Shown here: positions 48,815 to 57,784 of the stretch, one piece after another
How positions within the stretch are numbered: the first letter of the stretch is position 1
How the letters are laid out: every line of letters starts with the position of its first letter
NCBI GenBank assembly: GCA_016220085.1
Contig: JACRIN010000109.1
Span: 1-64,000, forward strand
Origin: Planctomycetota bacterium
GTDB taxonomy: Bacteria > Planctomycetota > UBA1135 > GCA-002686595
DNA: 64,000 nucleotides
Reading direction: 5' to 3'
Position numbers and translations under genes: made by a program
The notes under the pieces: generated by a model
The model's input: only the letters and a program-made list of their open reading frames with translations
What the model was told of the DNA's origin: nothing
Databases searched by the model: none

Positions 48815-51800
48815 TCAGTCCGCCAGGAGCGCTTCGACCCGCGCCTCGCCAGCGGGAGGAATCGCGACGGTGCCTGAACTCGCGCGGCCATCCGCCGCGG
48901 TGACCGACCACGCGTACTCGCCGTTCGGGAGTCCGACGAAGGCGACGCGCCCTGCCGTGTCGCTCTCGGGCTCGACCGAACCGAGCCGCCCGTCCGCGAG
49001 CCACTGATCGGTGGACTCTCCGAACTCGGCCGATGTCAGCACGGCTCTCGCGCCCGCGACCGCCTCGCCGAGCGAACCGCGGACGTCGAGCACGACTCGA
49101 CCGGTGCGGCGAACTTGGAGAACCTGCGGCGGCTCCGATGGATCGCGCGCGAGGAGGCTCACGCGAGCGCTCCACAGTCCCTGGTCCTCGGCGCGGACTT
49201 CGTACGCGGTTGCGCCGACGCACTCCCACGTCGCGGTTCCGGAGCTGTCCGTGTAGCCGGGGGCCAGCGGCCACACGCTCACCGGTTCGACCGCCGCGAG
49301 TCGGTAGCCCCGAAGCGGCGTTGCTCCGTCACGAAGCTGCACGCGCAGGGTCGCATCCGGCCCCAAGCGCACGACTTGTTCCGGCTGTTCGTCGATGTGT
49401 ACCTTGCACGCCAACCGCGGATGGTTGCCGAGAACGCTGAGGACGACATCCGCGCACGGTGGCCATGCGAATTCGACCTCGCCTTGCTCGTCGAGCGCCA
49501 GCTCGAACCGCGAGCGGACCTCATCGCCCGCGCATGTCAACAGCGCTTGCGCGCCTCCGTGCGGGCGCCCATCGGCATCCAGTACGCGTAGACGCTTCCG
49601 GCGGCAGTCCAACGCGACTTCCAAGCTCTGCTCGCGATCGAGCGTCGGCTCGTAACGGCACGACGCGATCACCTCTTCCCCGGAGTAGACCCAGACGTCG
49701 AGCGTGCGTCTCGGTAGCCGGTCGATCGTCGCTCCTCCGTCGGCGTCGAGAACCAGCCAACGCATCACATCGGTGGTGCCGTCGTCGTAGGCGATCGCGA
49801 CGTTGTCCCCTTCGCGAGCGATGCAGTTGCCTCGAGAGCGAGCGGTCAGCCTGAGTTGGAATTCGCTCTCGATCCGGTGACGAATGGTGTTGGGCACGGC
49901 TCGGTGGATCCAGCGCCGGATCGTCACCAACGAGCCGTCCGGATAGTCGATCAAGAGCCTGATCTGTCCGATCCCACAGCCGGGGATCGAAAGCCGTCCG
50001 TCCGGACCGAAGGGCTCGGGTCCGTGCATCAACATCACGTCTGCGCGGAGCGAGTACTCGGTGAAGTCGATACGCGGGACCGACTCGAGTTGCACGGTGA
50101 TCGGGACCTCGCGATCCACTGGAAAGACACCGAGATCCTGCTCATCGCTCTCGCGCGCGACGATCTGCGGCATCAGCCAGTGGTAGCCGGGCGCTTGGAT
50201 CCAGATCGTGTTGTCCCCGGGCCGGAGCTCGGCGACCTCGAACCGGCCGTTGCCGTCGGCGGGCGCGGGTTCGGCTTGCGGCGTCATCAACTGGCCTTCC
50301 CACGAGTTCCAAACCCATGCGCTCGCTTGGGCAATCGGCTGGCGAGTGTCGGAGTCGACGATGTGGCCGAAACCCCGACAAGGAGGCGCGAGCGCGAGGT
50401 CGTACGGTCCGGCGACGTCCTCGGAGAAGGCGACGGATACGGGCTCGCTGCGCGGGTACTCGTCCGATCGTGCATACAACATCAGCGGCCGGACCCGGAC
50501 GTCCTCGATGACGAAGCGACCGTCGCTCCGACCTTCGAATCGCTGCGTCGCGAGATCCGCGTACTGCAAGGGCGGGAAGTACGCGATGTCGAAGTCGGTC
50601 ACCGGCTGGCCGCCGAACGTGACCCGTCCCTCGATGCGGCCTCCTTTCTGGAGAACGACGTCGACCTGTCGTTCGCCGTCGGCCGTGACCAGGACCGGTC
50701 CCTCTTCCTCCGTCGCGTAGCCGCCTTTTCGGGCGCGGACCCGCACCGCGCCTTCCTGAGGCACGACCAGACGAGCGATACCGTCGGCATCGCTGAGCGC
50801 GGGAAGCGCGATCGCGGTCTGACCGAGCGAATCGACGGTCCAGGACGCGCCGACCGCAGCTTGCCCCACGGGTCGCGCGTTGGAATCCGTGATGCGCACG
50901 TCGAGGTTGCCCGACGCCTCGCAATCGAACCGTACGAAGATCTCGCTGCCGACGGCCGGCGGATCGACGGTCAGGTACTGCGGCAGGCAGGATGCAGACA
51001 ACAGGTAGAACCCCATTCTCCCGGTTCCGGAGATCGGGCAATCGACGGGTCCAAACGTGCCGTCAGGTCGCACTGGGACTTCAATGGAGATCGATGCGTC
51101 GTACGTGCCGTGCGGCTCCGCCATGACTTCGGCGAACTCGCCTCCGAATCGCGCTCCACCCTCCGACACCTCGCCGCGCAACCGGAAGCTAGGCAGCAGC
51201 ACGACGGAGACGTCGCCGAGCAGCGGGCCGACTCGTTGTGGAGCAACGAGAGCGCCCAGTTTCGCAACCAACGCGAAGTGCTCGTCCGTCGCGAAGATCT
51301 CGCGCCACTCCTGTCCGCTGACGGTGATCACTCTGTGGAAGACTCGGCACGCGTCGACATCGCGTGCCGGCCTCGAACCCCGTTGACGCAGTGCAACGCT
51401 GCCAAAGATCTCGACCCTGACTTGCTCGCCGCTCGTCAATTCGTTGCCGAGGACTCGGAGTCGTGACTCCGCGCGACGAAGCTCGATCGTCCCGAAGGTC
51501 GCGAGATCGCTCGCTCCAGGGAAGCCGCGGACGTACGCGTGGAAGTGAGGCGCCGTCACCGCGAGAGCGACGGGTCGATCGGGGCCCCACTCGTCCGGCA
51601 AGCGCAACGTGACGCCGCCATCGGCCCGGGAACGCGCGGTCAATGTCTCGCGGTCTAGCGCAGCCCAGTCGGTCGCAAACCACTCTCCGGTTGCGGCAAG
51701 GACAGGGATCGGCGTCAACGTGACTTCCGCATCGGGAATCGGTTGCTGCTCGGCGTCGAGGACTCGGAGCGAGAGATTCAGCGCGGTCACGACGTCCACG

Positions 51801-52003
51801 CGCTCGTTCGTGGAGGGATCCGCGTCTAGGCCGACTGCCGGCCTCGCGTCCGGATCACCCACGGGCGACACGGCGTTGGCGGTCGCGGCGTCGCGATTGC
51901 CTTGCGTGGCGGTCGGCGTGCTGTGTCGCCGGATCTGGAACCAGAGCAGCAAGCCCAGCGCAACGCAGCTCGCGCAGAGCAGGCCGAGCACACGTACTCG
52001 CAT
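48815..52003 (-). CDS. Large exported protein with carboxypeptidase-regulatory-like domains
   Basis: A 1062-residue protein. MRVRVLGLLCASCVALGLLL is an N-terminal membrane anchor or signal, and the rest is predicted to be extracytoplasmic beta-sandwich. Several segments have the carboxypeptidase-regulatory-like/Ig pattern (transthyretin-like): LRVLDAEQQPIPDAEVTLTP at about residue 80, VRITDSNARPVGQAAVGASW at about 365, EGRVTFGGQPVTDF at about 460, FGHIVDSDTRQPIAQASAWV at about 555, LRVLDADGRPHGGAQALLTC at about 805 and VLDVRGSLGEAVAGARAVLT at about 985. No catalytic domain is visible. Such proteins are expanded in some planctomycetes, sometimes in sigma-factor-linked loci. It is preceded by a 55-codon membrane peptide gene 12 bp upstream. 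Confidence 0.85.
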   Translation of the reverse strand: MRVRVLGLLCASCVALGLLLWFQIRRHSTPTATQGNRDAATANAVSPVGDPDARPAVGLDADPSTNERVDVVTALNLSLRVLDAEQQPIPDAEVTLTPIPVLAATGEWFATDWAALDRETLTARSRADGGVTLRLPDEWGPDRPVALAVTAPHFHAYVRGFPGASDLATFGTIELRRAESRLRVLGNELTSGEQVRVEIFGSVALRQRGSRPARDVDACRVFHRVITVSGQEWREIFATDEHFALVAKLGALVAPQRVGPLLGDVSVVLLPSFRLRGEVSEGGARFGGEFAEVMAEPHGTYDASISIEVPVRPDGTFGPVDCPISGTGRMGFYLLSASCLPQYLTVDPPAVGSEIFVRFDCEASGNLDVRITDSNARPVGQAAVGASWTVDSLGQTAIALPALSDADGIARLVVPQEGAVRVRARKGGYATEEEGPVLVTADGERQVDVVLQKGGRIEGRVTFGGQPVTDFDIAYFPPLQYADLATQRFEGRSDGRFVIEDVRVRPLMLYARSDEYPRSEPVSVAFSEDVAGPYDLALAPPCRGFGHIVDSDTRQPIAQASAWVWNSWEGQLMTPQAEPAPADGNGRFEVAELRPGDNTIWIQAPGYHWLMPQIVARESDEQDLGVFPVDREVPITVQLESVPRIDFTEYSLRADVMLMHGPEPFGPDGRLSIPGCGIGQIRLLIDYPDGSLVTIRRWIHRAVPNTIRHRIESEFQLRLTARSRGNCIAREGDNVAIAYDDGTTDVMRWLVLDADGGATIDRLPRRTLDVWVYSGEEVIASCRYEPTLDREQSLEVALDCRRKRLRVLDADGRPHGGAQALLTCAGDEVRSRFELALDEQGEVEFAWPPCADVVLSVLGNHPRLACKVHIDEQPEQVVRLGPDATLRVQLRDGATPLRGYRLAAVEPVSVWPLAPGYTDSSGTATWECVGATAYEVRAEDQGLWSARVSLLARDPSEPPQVLQVRRTGRVVLDVRGSLGEAVAGARAVLTSAEFGESTDQWLADGRLGSVEPESDTAGRVAFVGLPNGEYAWSVTAADGRASSGTVAIPPAGEARVEALLAD

Positions 52004-52015
52004 GGCGTGGCGGAC

Positions 52016-52183
52016 CTACGGCTTCAGAATCGCCTTCGTGGGAATCGAACTGCTGCCGGTCGAGCCGCCGCCCGTGGGGGTGGCCATTCGAGGACCGAGC
52101 GACAACGCTAGGGAGGTCGTCACCAGCCAAACGACCGCGATCGCCCCCACGCATGCACGCACGACACGACTAGACGAACGCAT
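52016..52183 (-). CDS. Short membrane or secreted peptide (55 aa)
   Basis: ATG 52183 to TAG 52016 encodes MRSSSRVVRACVGAIAVVWL plus VTTSLALSLG, a basic start and a clean hydrophobic helix, then a Gly/Ser/Thr-rich tail ending IPTKAILKP. The ATG overlaps the last codons of the upstream hypothetical gene by 14 bp, and the stop is 12 bp before the ATG of the large carboxypeptidase-regulatory-like gene. A hydrophobic segment of this quality in the right frame between two co-oriented genes is better than chance, but there is no family to support it. Confidence 0.5.
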   Translation of the reverse strand: MRSSSRVVRACVGAIAVVWLVTTSLALSLGPRMATPTGGGSTGSSSIPTKAILKP

Positions 52184-52565
52184 TCACCACACTCCTGGCA
52201 GAGCCTGTCGACCGATCGAGCTGGCGTAGGGCCCACTCTCGGCATTCAACCGGGTAATCGATGTCGGTTCCCAGCACACGCTTCACGCGCGCCGAGACTT
52301 GGTCCACGACCGCCGCGGCGACTCCCCGGTCGATCTGGGCCAAGACGCTGCACGCCGTTGCGAGCGTGGCGTCGTTCATCTGCCGCTCCGGATTCTGCAG
52401 TAGCGCCTCGTGGTTGCACTTGGTCAGCGCGCGTTCTCCGATGCCGAATGGATCGTTCTCGATCAAACGGCCGAGGATCTCCGACGGCGAGCCGTCTCGG
52501 AGGATTGCGAGTCGCGGATCGTCATCGGGGTGGCGGGCGGCGCTGGAATCACGCGGACCGGTCAT
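52170..52565 (-). CDS. Hypothetical protein upstream of the carboxypeptidase-regulatory-like gene
   Basis: A 131-residue soluble, helix-rich protein (MTGPRDSSAARHPDDDPRLA as start; NDPFGIGERALTKCNHEALL and ATACSVLAQIDRGVAAAVVD in the middle; ECREWALRQLDRSTGSARS near the end). No family recognised. An in-frame ATG at 52676 would add 37 Arg/Pro-rich residues; the 52565 start is preferred because the extension looks non-coding. Its codon positions are GC-biased like the neighbours, and the frame overlaps the following short membrane peptide. The conserved-looking Asn-Asp-Pro-Phe motif and Cys in KCNHEAL may help identify relatives. Confidence 0.55.
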   Translation of the reverse strand: MTGPRDSSAARHPDDDPRLAILRDGSPSEILGRLIENDPFGIGERALTKCNHEALLQNPERQMNDATLATACSVLAQIDRGVAAAVVDQVSARVKRVLGTDIDYPVECREWALRQLDRSTGSARSVVNAFV

Positions 52566-52742
52566 GCGGCTCCTCGGACGCGGAGTATCCGTCCGACCCA
52601 GAAGATTGCCAAGGCCTCCGTCGCTCGAAACTCGCTCGTCGACCGCGGTCGGCGGGCAGCGGAGATCGAAGAGCATTCCCGGCGGTGGGCCGAAGTCAGG
52701 TCTTCGCGGCAGGCGCGACCGGCGACCCTCGGGTCGAACGCG

Positions 52743-54191
52743 CTAACGTCTGCGCGAGATCCAGTCGCCGAACGCGCGTTCGACGCTGTCGGTGCCCGCG
52801 CTCGCGGGATCGAGCGACTTGTTCGTCCACTTTTCGAGCGCCTCGAGCAAGTCGTCCGGAGCTTCCTGGCTCGCGTCGTAGGTGCGTGTCTGCAGTTCCG
52901 CGAGCACGAGGTGCAGCAAACGGTCGTTCTTGAGCTTGGTCTCGAACAGGTAGTCGACGAATCCCGCGCAGTACGCGCGGAAGAACTCCGCGAAGCCCTT
53001 CTTTACTCCGTCCGGCGCGGAGGCGATCGAGTCCGGCAGCACCGCGCGCGCGCCGAGCAGCGGACCGCGCTCGTACTGAGCCACCTTGCCCGCGTCGAGG
53101 TCGAGGATCGCGAAGCCGCGCTTGGCATCCCACGCGGCGGCGAGCTCCTTCAGGAAGAAGCGCGGCGAGCTCCCTTCGCGATAGGGCGACGCTTCGCGCG
53201 TCACCCACACCAGCATGCCCGCCGGGCCGCGCGCGGTGTTGCCGGGACCGAGCTGCATCATCGTCTGCGTCTGCTCTCGCACGCCGGTACACATGGTCTC
53301 GTCCGCGCCGGTCGCGCGGATCGTATCGAAGAGCGCGAGCCCCTCCGCGAACCACGTCGGGGCGACAGGCGTCACGTTGCTCGTCACCGTGTGCGACAAC
53401 GTATGGATCACCAGCTGCACGCGATCTTGCGGTTCGAGCGGCTGCGTCTCGCAGTGCGGCCCCTCGTCGGTGTTCGGACCGTACGCGAATGGCACCAGAC
53501 ACGATCCGCGATAGAGCGGCGTGCCAGCGCTTCGCCGGCCCGACGGATCCCAGAACCACTTCTGGTAGCGGCCGTCGAGCACGCCCGCCGCGCCGAGCAG
53601 CGCGAGGTAGTGCGGTCGCTCTGGTGCGAGCAACACGACGATGCCGAAGGGCTTCTCCTTGCCGCGCGACTTCGAGTTCGACGGGTCGCGGCGGAAGCAT
53701 GCGGACAACCACTCGTGCTCGGCGACGAGCTCCGGAGTCGACTCGGCGAGTCGCGGCGCGGAAAGCGAGTTCGCCCAGCTCTCGATGCGCGTGAACGCCT
53801 TCTTCGCGCGCGCCGCGTTGCCGCCGTCGAGGCCCGCGAGTTCGGTCCACTGACGCTCGAGTTTGAGCGTGGCCTTGGCGATCGGCGCGACCTGCGCGAG
53901 CGGCAGCGCGGGACCGAGCTTCAGGTCGCACTGGATCGTCACCGCGGGGACCCAGAGCTCGATCGCGCCCAGACGGATGCGCTGGTGGAGCGGCTCGATG
54001 CGCCGCAGGAACAGGAGCTCCGCGTCGTCGCCTTCGGTCACCGGCTCGCCGCCGCGACGGGCGTCGGCCGCGGCGATCAACGCCAGGCCGAGGGCTTCGA
54101 AAGGGATCGGGGGAGCGGGCTCACGGTCCTGCGCGCGCGCGGGGGCGGTGCACAGGGCTGCGAGGGTGGCGAGCAAACTGCAAGCGAGCAT
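52743..54191 (-). CDS. Secreted hypothetical protein with degenerate metalloprotease-like signature
   Basis: A 482-residue protein with a signal peptide (MLACSLLATLAALCTAPARA). The middle has QLVIHTLSHTVTSNV and, 20 residues on, APTWFAEGLALFDTIRAT. This is the layout of gluzincin peptidases (H-E-x-x-H, then W-x-x-E-G-L/A), but the first motif lacks the catalytic Glu (H-T-L-S-H), so activity is doubtful. The C-terminal 150 residues are helical (FFRAYCAGFVDYLFETKLKN). A second protein with the same design is encoded at 58399-59511 (VAHRTSHLLLVQ, NWLRVGLSWTLEQ). Role unknown; an inactive, wall- or protein-binding relative is possible. Confidence 0.7.
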   Translation of the reverse strand: MLACSLLATLAALCTAPARAQDREPAPPIPFEALGLALIAAADARRGGEPVTEGDDAELLFLRRIEPLHQRIRLGAIELWVPAVTIQCDLKLGPALPLAQVAPIAKATLKLERQWTELAGLDGGNAARAKKAFTRIESWANSLSAPRLAESTPELVAEHEWLSACFRRDPSNSKSRGKEKPFGIVVLLAPERPHYLALLGAAGVLDGRYQKWFWDPSGRRSAGTPLYRGSCLVPFAYGPNTDEGPHCETQPLEPQDRVQLVIHTLSHTVTSNVTPVAPTWFAEGLALFDTIRATGADETMCTGVREQTQTMMQLGPGNTARGPAGMLVWVTREASPYREGSSPRFFLKELAAAWDAKRGFAILDLDAGKVAQYERGPLLGARAVLPDSIASAPDGVKKGFAEFFRAYCAGFVDYLFETKLKNDRLLHLVLAELQTRTYDASQEAPDDLLEALEKWTNKSLDPASAGTDSVERAFGDWISRRR

Positions 54192-54406
54192 GGGGGACCT
54201 CCACGTTTCCTCGTCACTCGTTTGTAGTCGCGCGTTCGAGGTCCGTCACCCAGATTGTCGGCGGCTTCGCGTGGAGTGAGCGAGGAGCTCAGGGAGCGTG
54301 AACAAGTCGCGCCCTCGCGCCACGTGAGTGTTTCGATGTTCGAGAGCGCGAGCGAACGCCAAACAGAGGGCTCCGTGGACGGTGGGATCGATTCCTTCAC
54401 ACACTC

Positions 54407-55429
54407 TCAGTCCTCGTGCACCGGTCCGCCGCGCCCCGCGGCGGCGCGCAGTGTCCGCCGCACCCAGACGGGGACCATTGCCTTGCGCCACTCGTGATCG
54501 CCGGGGATGTTCGGCAGCGGGTGGCATTGTTTCGCCGCGGTCGACGCGACCGCCTCGACCGCGCGCTCGAACTCCGCGCCGTGCGCGGCGATCCCGATCA
54601 AGAGCTCGGCGACGCGCGCGAGCCGCTTCGGCTGGGCCGCGAGCGCCGTGACGACGATGTCGACCGCCTGCACGCGCTCCGAGGCGTCGACGTCGAGTCG
54701 CACCGCGACGCCGAGCAGCGGGAAGTCGATCGAGTTGCGCTCGCGCAGTTTGCCGTACGCGCCGCGGTGTCCGGCCGCGGTCGGCGGGACGCGGACTTCG
54801 GTCAGAAGCTCGGCGTGCGAGAGCTTCTTGTTGTAGATGCCGTCGGCGATCCAGAAGTCGTCGAGCGGTTGCGAGCGTCGACCGGCCGCGCCCTCGAGCT
54901 CGAGCGTCGCGCCGAGAGTCATCAGCGCCGGCGCTGTATCGTTCGAGGCCGCCGCGACGCACTTCTGGCCGCCCTCGACGACGTGGCACTTCGTGCCGTC
55001 CTTCTTGAGGCAGAAGCCGAGCGCCGAGCGCCAGAAATACGACTGGTTGATCCACTGGCAACGCGTGTCGAGCAACACGTTGCCGCCGAGCGTGCCCATC
55101 GTGCGCAGCTGCGGTCCGGCGACCAGCGACGCGGCCTGCGCGAGCGCCGGCGCGCGCGTGCGCACGAGCTCGCTCGCTGCGACTTCGGCGAGCGTCGTCA
55201 TCGCGCCGATCGCGAGCGCGCCATCCGCGTCGACGCGGATGCCGACGAGTTCGCGGATCGCGGCGAGCGACACGACGAGCTCCGGGGTCGCGAGCTCGTG
55301 CTTCAGGTTCGGCAGCAGATCGGTGCCGCCGGCGACGACCAAAGCGCTCGGGCCCGCTTCGGCGAGCAGCGCGATCGCCTCGCCGACGCTGGTCGGCGTC
55401 GCCACCTCGAATTTCGGCAGACGGAGCAT
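54407..55429 (-). CDS. hcrB: Molybdenum hydroxylase FAD subunit with [4Fe-4S] loop (HcrB-like)
   Basis: A 340-residue subunit of the CO-dehydrogenase flavoprotein family. VVAGGTDLLPNLKHELATPE is the FAD pyrophosphate loop, and LVAGPQLRTMGTLGGNVLLD the second FAD motif. It is followed by a 40-residue loop with four cysteines spaced 16, 8 and 9 residues apart (from DTRCQWINQ to GGQKCVAAASND). This spacing matches the [4Fe-4S] ligands described in 4-hydroxybenzoyl-CoA reductase beta subunits (Cys122/138/146/155 of Thauera HcrB). Xanthine dehydrogenase FAD domains lack this loop. The start ATG overlaps the large-subunit stop. Whether the substrate is 4-hydroxybenzoyl-CoA is not proven. Confidence 0.87.
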   Translation of the reverse strand: MLRLPKFEVATPTSVGEAIALLAEAGPSALVVAGGTDLLPNLKHELATPELVVSLAAIRELVGIRVDADGALAIGAMTTLAEVAASELVRTRAPALAQAASLVAGPQLRTMGTLGGNVLLDTRCQWINQSYFWRSALGFCLKKDGTKCHVVEGGQKCVAAASNDTAPALMTLGATLELEGAAGRRSQPLDDFWIADGIYNKKLSHAELLTEVRVPPTAAGHRGAYGKLRERNSIDFPLLGVAVRLDVDASERVQAVDIVVTALAAQPKRLARVAELLIGIAAHGAEFERAVEAVASTAAKQCHPLPNIPGDHEWRKAMVPVWVRRTLRAAAGRGGPVHED

Positions 55430-57783
55430 CAGCGGGCTTCTCCGGCGAGCGTGGGCTCGCCCGAGTGCGCGCGGAGCTCCGCGAGCGCGGCGAGCACCTT
55501 GCCCGGCGTGAACGGCAAGTGCTTCAAGCGAATCCCGACCGCGTCGAAGATCGCGTTCGAGATCGCGGGAATCGACGGGTGAAGGGGGCCTTCGCCCGCC
55601 TCCTTCGAGCCGTACGGACCTTCGGGGTCGAGGCTCTCGACGATCAGCGCGGCGAGCTCGGGCGTGTCGACCGACGTCGGGATTCGGTAGTCGAGCAGCG
55701 ACGGCCCGCGGTGCAGACCGAAGCGGTTGACGGTGTGCTCTTCCATCAACGCTTCCGCGACGCCCATGTAGGCCGAGCCTTCCATCTGGCCCGCGACCAG
55801 CATCGGATTGAGCGCGCGACCACAGTCGTGGGCGATCCAGACCTTTTCGCAGCGCACACGGCCGGTCTCGACGTCGACCGTGACCTCGGCGACGTGCGCG
55901 GTGAACGAGTACGCCGGCGACGCGCCGATCGTGCCGCCTCGGTAGGGACCGCCGAGCTCGGGCGTGTTGTAGGAACCCGTCGCGCCGAGCGTGTCGAAGC
56001 GCTCCTCGGCGAGATGAAAGACCTCGACGATCGGAAGGTGATGGGTCGAGTCCTCGAGATCGAGCGCCTCGCCGTGGATCAGGCGCACGCGCTTCGCGTC
56101 GATCTTCCAGTGCGCGGCGAGCGCTTCGACGAGCTCTGTGCGCAGCTTGCGGCACGCGTCGATCGTCGCGTTGCCGACCATGAACGTGACGCGGCTCGAG
56201 TACGCGCCGAGGTCGACCGGGCAGAGGTCGGTGTCCGCGGCGACGACGCGCACTTGGTCGAGCGCGAGCCCGAGCTCTTCCGCGACGATGTACTGCACGA
56301 CCGAATTCGAGCCCTGACCGATGTCGTTGCCGCCGGTGAACGCGAGCACCAGGCCCGAGCGGTCGACCTTCAGCTGGATCCCGGCCTGCGGCATCTGGTT
56401 CGGGTAGACCGGATAGTTCGTGCCCGAGATGTACATCGAGCCCGCGACGCCGAGTCCGCGGCCGAAGGGCAGTTTGCCGTGGCGCGTCTTCCAGTCGCTC
56501 GCGCGCTCGACTTGGTCGAGGCAGGCCAGGAAGCCGTTCGACGTGATCCGTTGGCCGTTGACCGTCGTCGTGTGCTCGCCGACGAAATTGCGGCGGCGGA
56601 TCTCGATCGGATCGAGCGCGAGCTTCTCCGCGAGCTGGTCGAGCTGCACCTCGAACGCGAAGCGCGGCTGCACCGAACCGTGGCCGCGTTTCGGTCCGCA
56701 CGGCGGCTTGTTGGTGAAGACGCGCGTCGAGTCGAAACGGTAAGTGGGGAACGCATAGGGTCCGGTGAGCAACTGGCCGGCGTAGTAGGTCGTCACCAAG
56801 CCGAACGAGCTGTACGAGCCGCCGTCGATCAAGACCCTCGCGTCGACGCCTTGGAGCTTGCCGTCCTGCGATGCGCCCGTGCGATAGCGAAGTTGCATCG
56901 GGTGACGCCCGCGGTGGCAGTAGAAGACCTCTTCGCGCGTGTAGAGCATCTTCACCGGTCGGCCGGTCTTCATCGCGAGCTTCGCGACACAGAATTCGAG
57001 GCTGAACGGATCGCTCTTGCCGCCGAACGCGCCGCCGAGGCACGGTTGCACGACGCGGATCTTGTGCGGCGGGAGCTCGAGCACGCGCGCGAGCGCTCGA
57101 TGCACGTAGTGAGTGATCTGAGTCGCCGACCACACGGTCAGGACGCAATCCGCCGAGTATTGCGCGACCGCGCAGTGCGGTTCGATCGCCGCGTGCGTCG
57201 TGCCGTGGAAGGTGTACTCGTCCTCGACGATCACGTCGCTCGTCGCGAGCGCCTGATCGACCGCGCCGAATTCGAGCAACACGTTTTTCGAGACGTTGCC
57301 TTCCTTGCGGCCCTCGTGGATTGCGGGGTCGTGGCGAGTCAGCGACTCGCGCGGGTCGAGGTAGGCGTGGAGGAGCTCGTACTCGACCTGGATCCGCTTC
57401 AGCGCCTCGTTCGCCGTGTCCTCGTCGACCGCGGCGACGGCGGCGACCGGGTCGCCGATGAAGCGGACCTTGTCGACGGCGAGCGCGTTCTCGTCCGGCG
57501 TCCAGGGAATCACGCCGTACTTGACGGGCAAGTCCTTGCCCGTGATCACCGCATGGACGCCGGGGAGAGCGAGCGCCTTGCTCGCGTCGATCGAGACGAT
57601 CCTCGCGTGCGCGTGCGGGCTGCGCAGCGTCTTCGCGTGCAGCATCCCCGGCAGCGCGATGTCGTCCGCGTAGATCGCGGCGCCGGTCGCTTTCGCGAGC
57701 CCGTCGACCTTGCGCTGCGGCTTGCCGACGATCGCGAACTCGCCCCAGGGCGCGTCCTTGCCGTGTCGATCGCGCGCGGCCAC
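55429..57783 (-). CDS. hcrA: Molybdenum hydroxylase large subunit (HcrA-like)
   Basis: A 784-residue molybdopterin-binding subunit of the xanthine oxidase family. KVDGLAKATGAAIYADDIAL starts the first domain; HGTTHAAIEPHCAVAQYSAD and QPCLGGAFGGKSDPFSLEFC (the G-G-A-F-G-G-K loop) bind the cofactor; FTGGNDIGQGSNSVVQYIVA has the second MoCo glutamine; and EGPYGSKEAGEGPLHPSIPA holds the catalytic Glu near the C-terminus. The pyranopterin is expected as the cytosine dinucleotide form. It is flanked by its [2Fe-2S] and FAD/[4Fe-4S] subunits with 1-bp spacing and 1-bp overlap respectively, so the three form an alpha2beta2gamma2 complex. Confidence 0.9.
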   Translation of the reverse strand: MAARDRHGKDAPWGEFAIVGKPQRKVDGLAKATGAAIYADDIALPGMLHAKTLRSPHAHARIVSIDASKALALPGVHAVITGKDLPVKYGVIPWTPDENALAVDKVRFIGDPVAAVAAVDEDTANEALKRIQVEYELLHAYLDPRESLTRHDPAIHEGRKEGNVSKNVLLEFGAVDQALATSDVIVEDEYTFHGTTHAAIEPHCAVAQYSADCVLTVWSATQITHYVHRALARVLELPPHKIRVVQPCLGGAFGGKSDPFSLEFCVAKLAMKTGRPVKMLYTREEVFYCHRGRHPMQLRYRTGASQDGKLQGVDARVLIDGGSYSSFGLVTTYYAGQLLTGPYAFPTYRFDSTRVFTNKPPCGPKRGHGSVQPRFAFEVQLDQLAEKLALDPIEIRRRNFVGEHTTTVNGQRITSNGFLACLDQVERASDWKTRHGKLPFGRGLGVAGSMYISGTNYPVYPNQMPQAGIQLKVDRSGLVLAFTGGNDIGQGSNSVVQYIVAEELGLALDQVRVVAADTDLCPVDLGAYSSRVTFMVGNATIDACRKLRTELVEALAAHWKIDAKRVRLIHGEALDLEDSTHHLPIVEVFHLAEERFDTLGATGSYNTPELGGPYRGGTIGASPAYSFTAHVAEVTVDVETGRVRCEKVWIAHDCGRALNPMLVAGQMEGSAYMGVAEALMEEHTVNRFGLHRGPSLLDYRIPTSVDTPELAALIVESLDPEGPYGSKEAGEGPLHPSIPAISNAIFDAVGIRLKHLPFTPGKVLAALAELRAHSGEPTLAGEAR

Positions 57784-57784
57784 G

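Noticed and set aside
54192-54406. Possible gene or regulator between the secreted protein and hcrB
   Set aside because: The 215-bp gap has open frames but no family-like content and no clear terminator.
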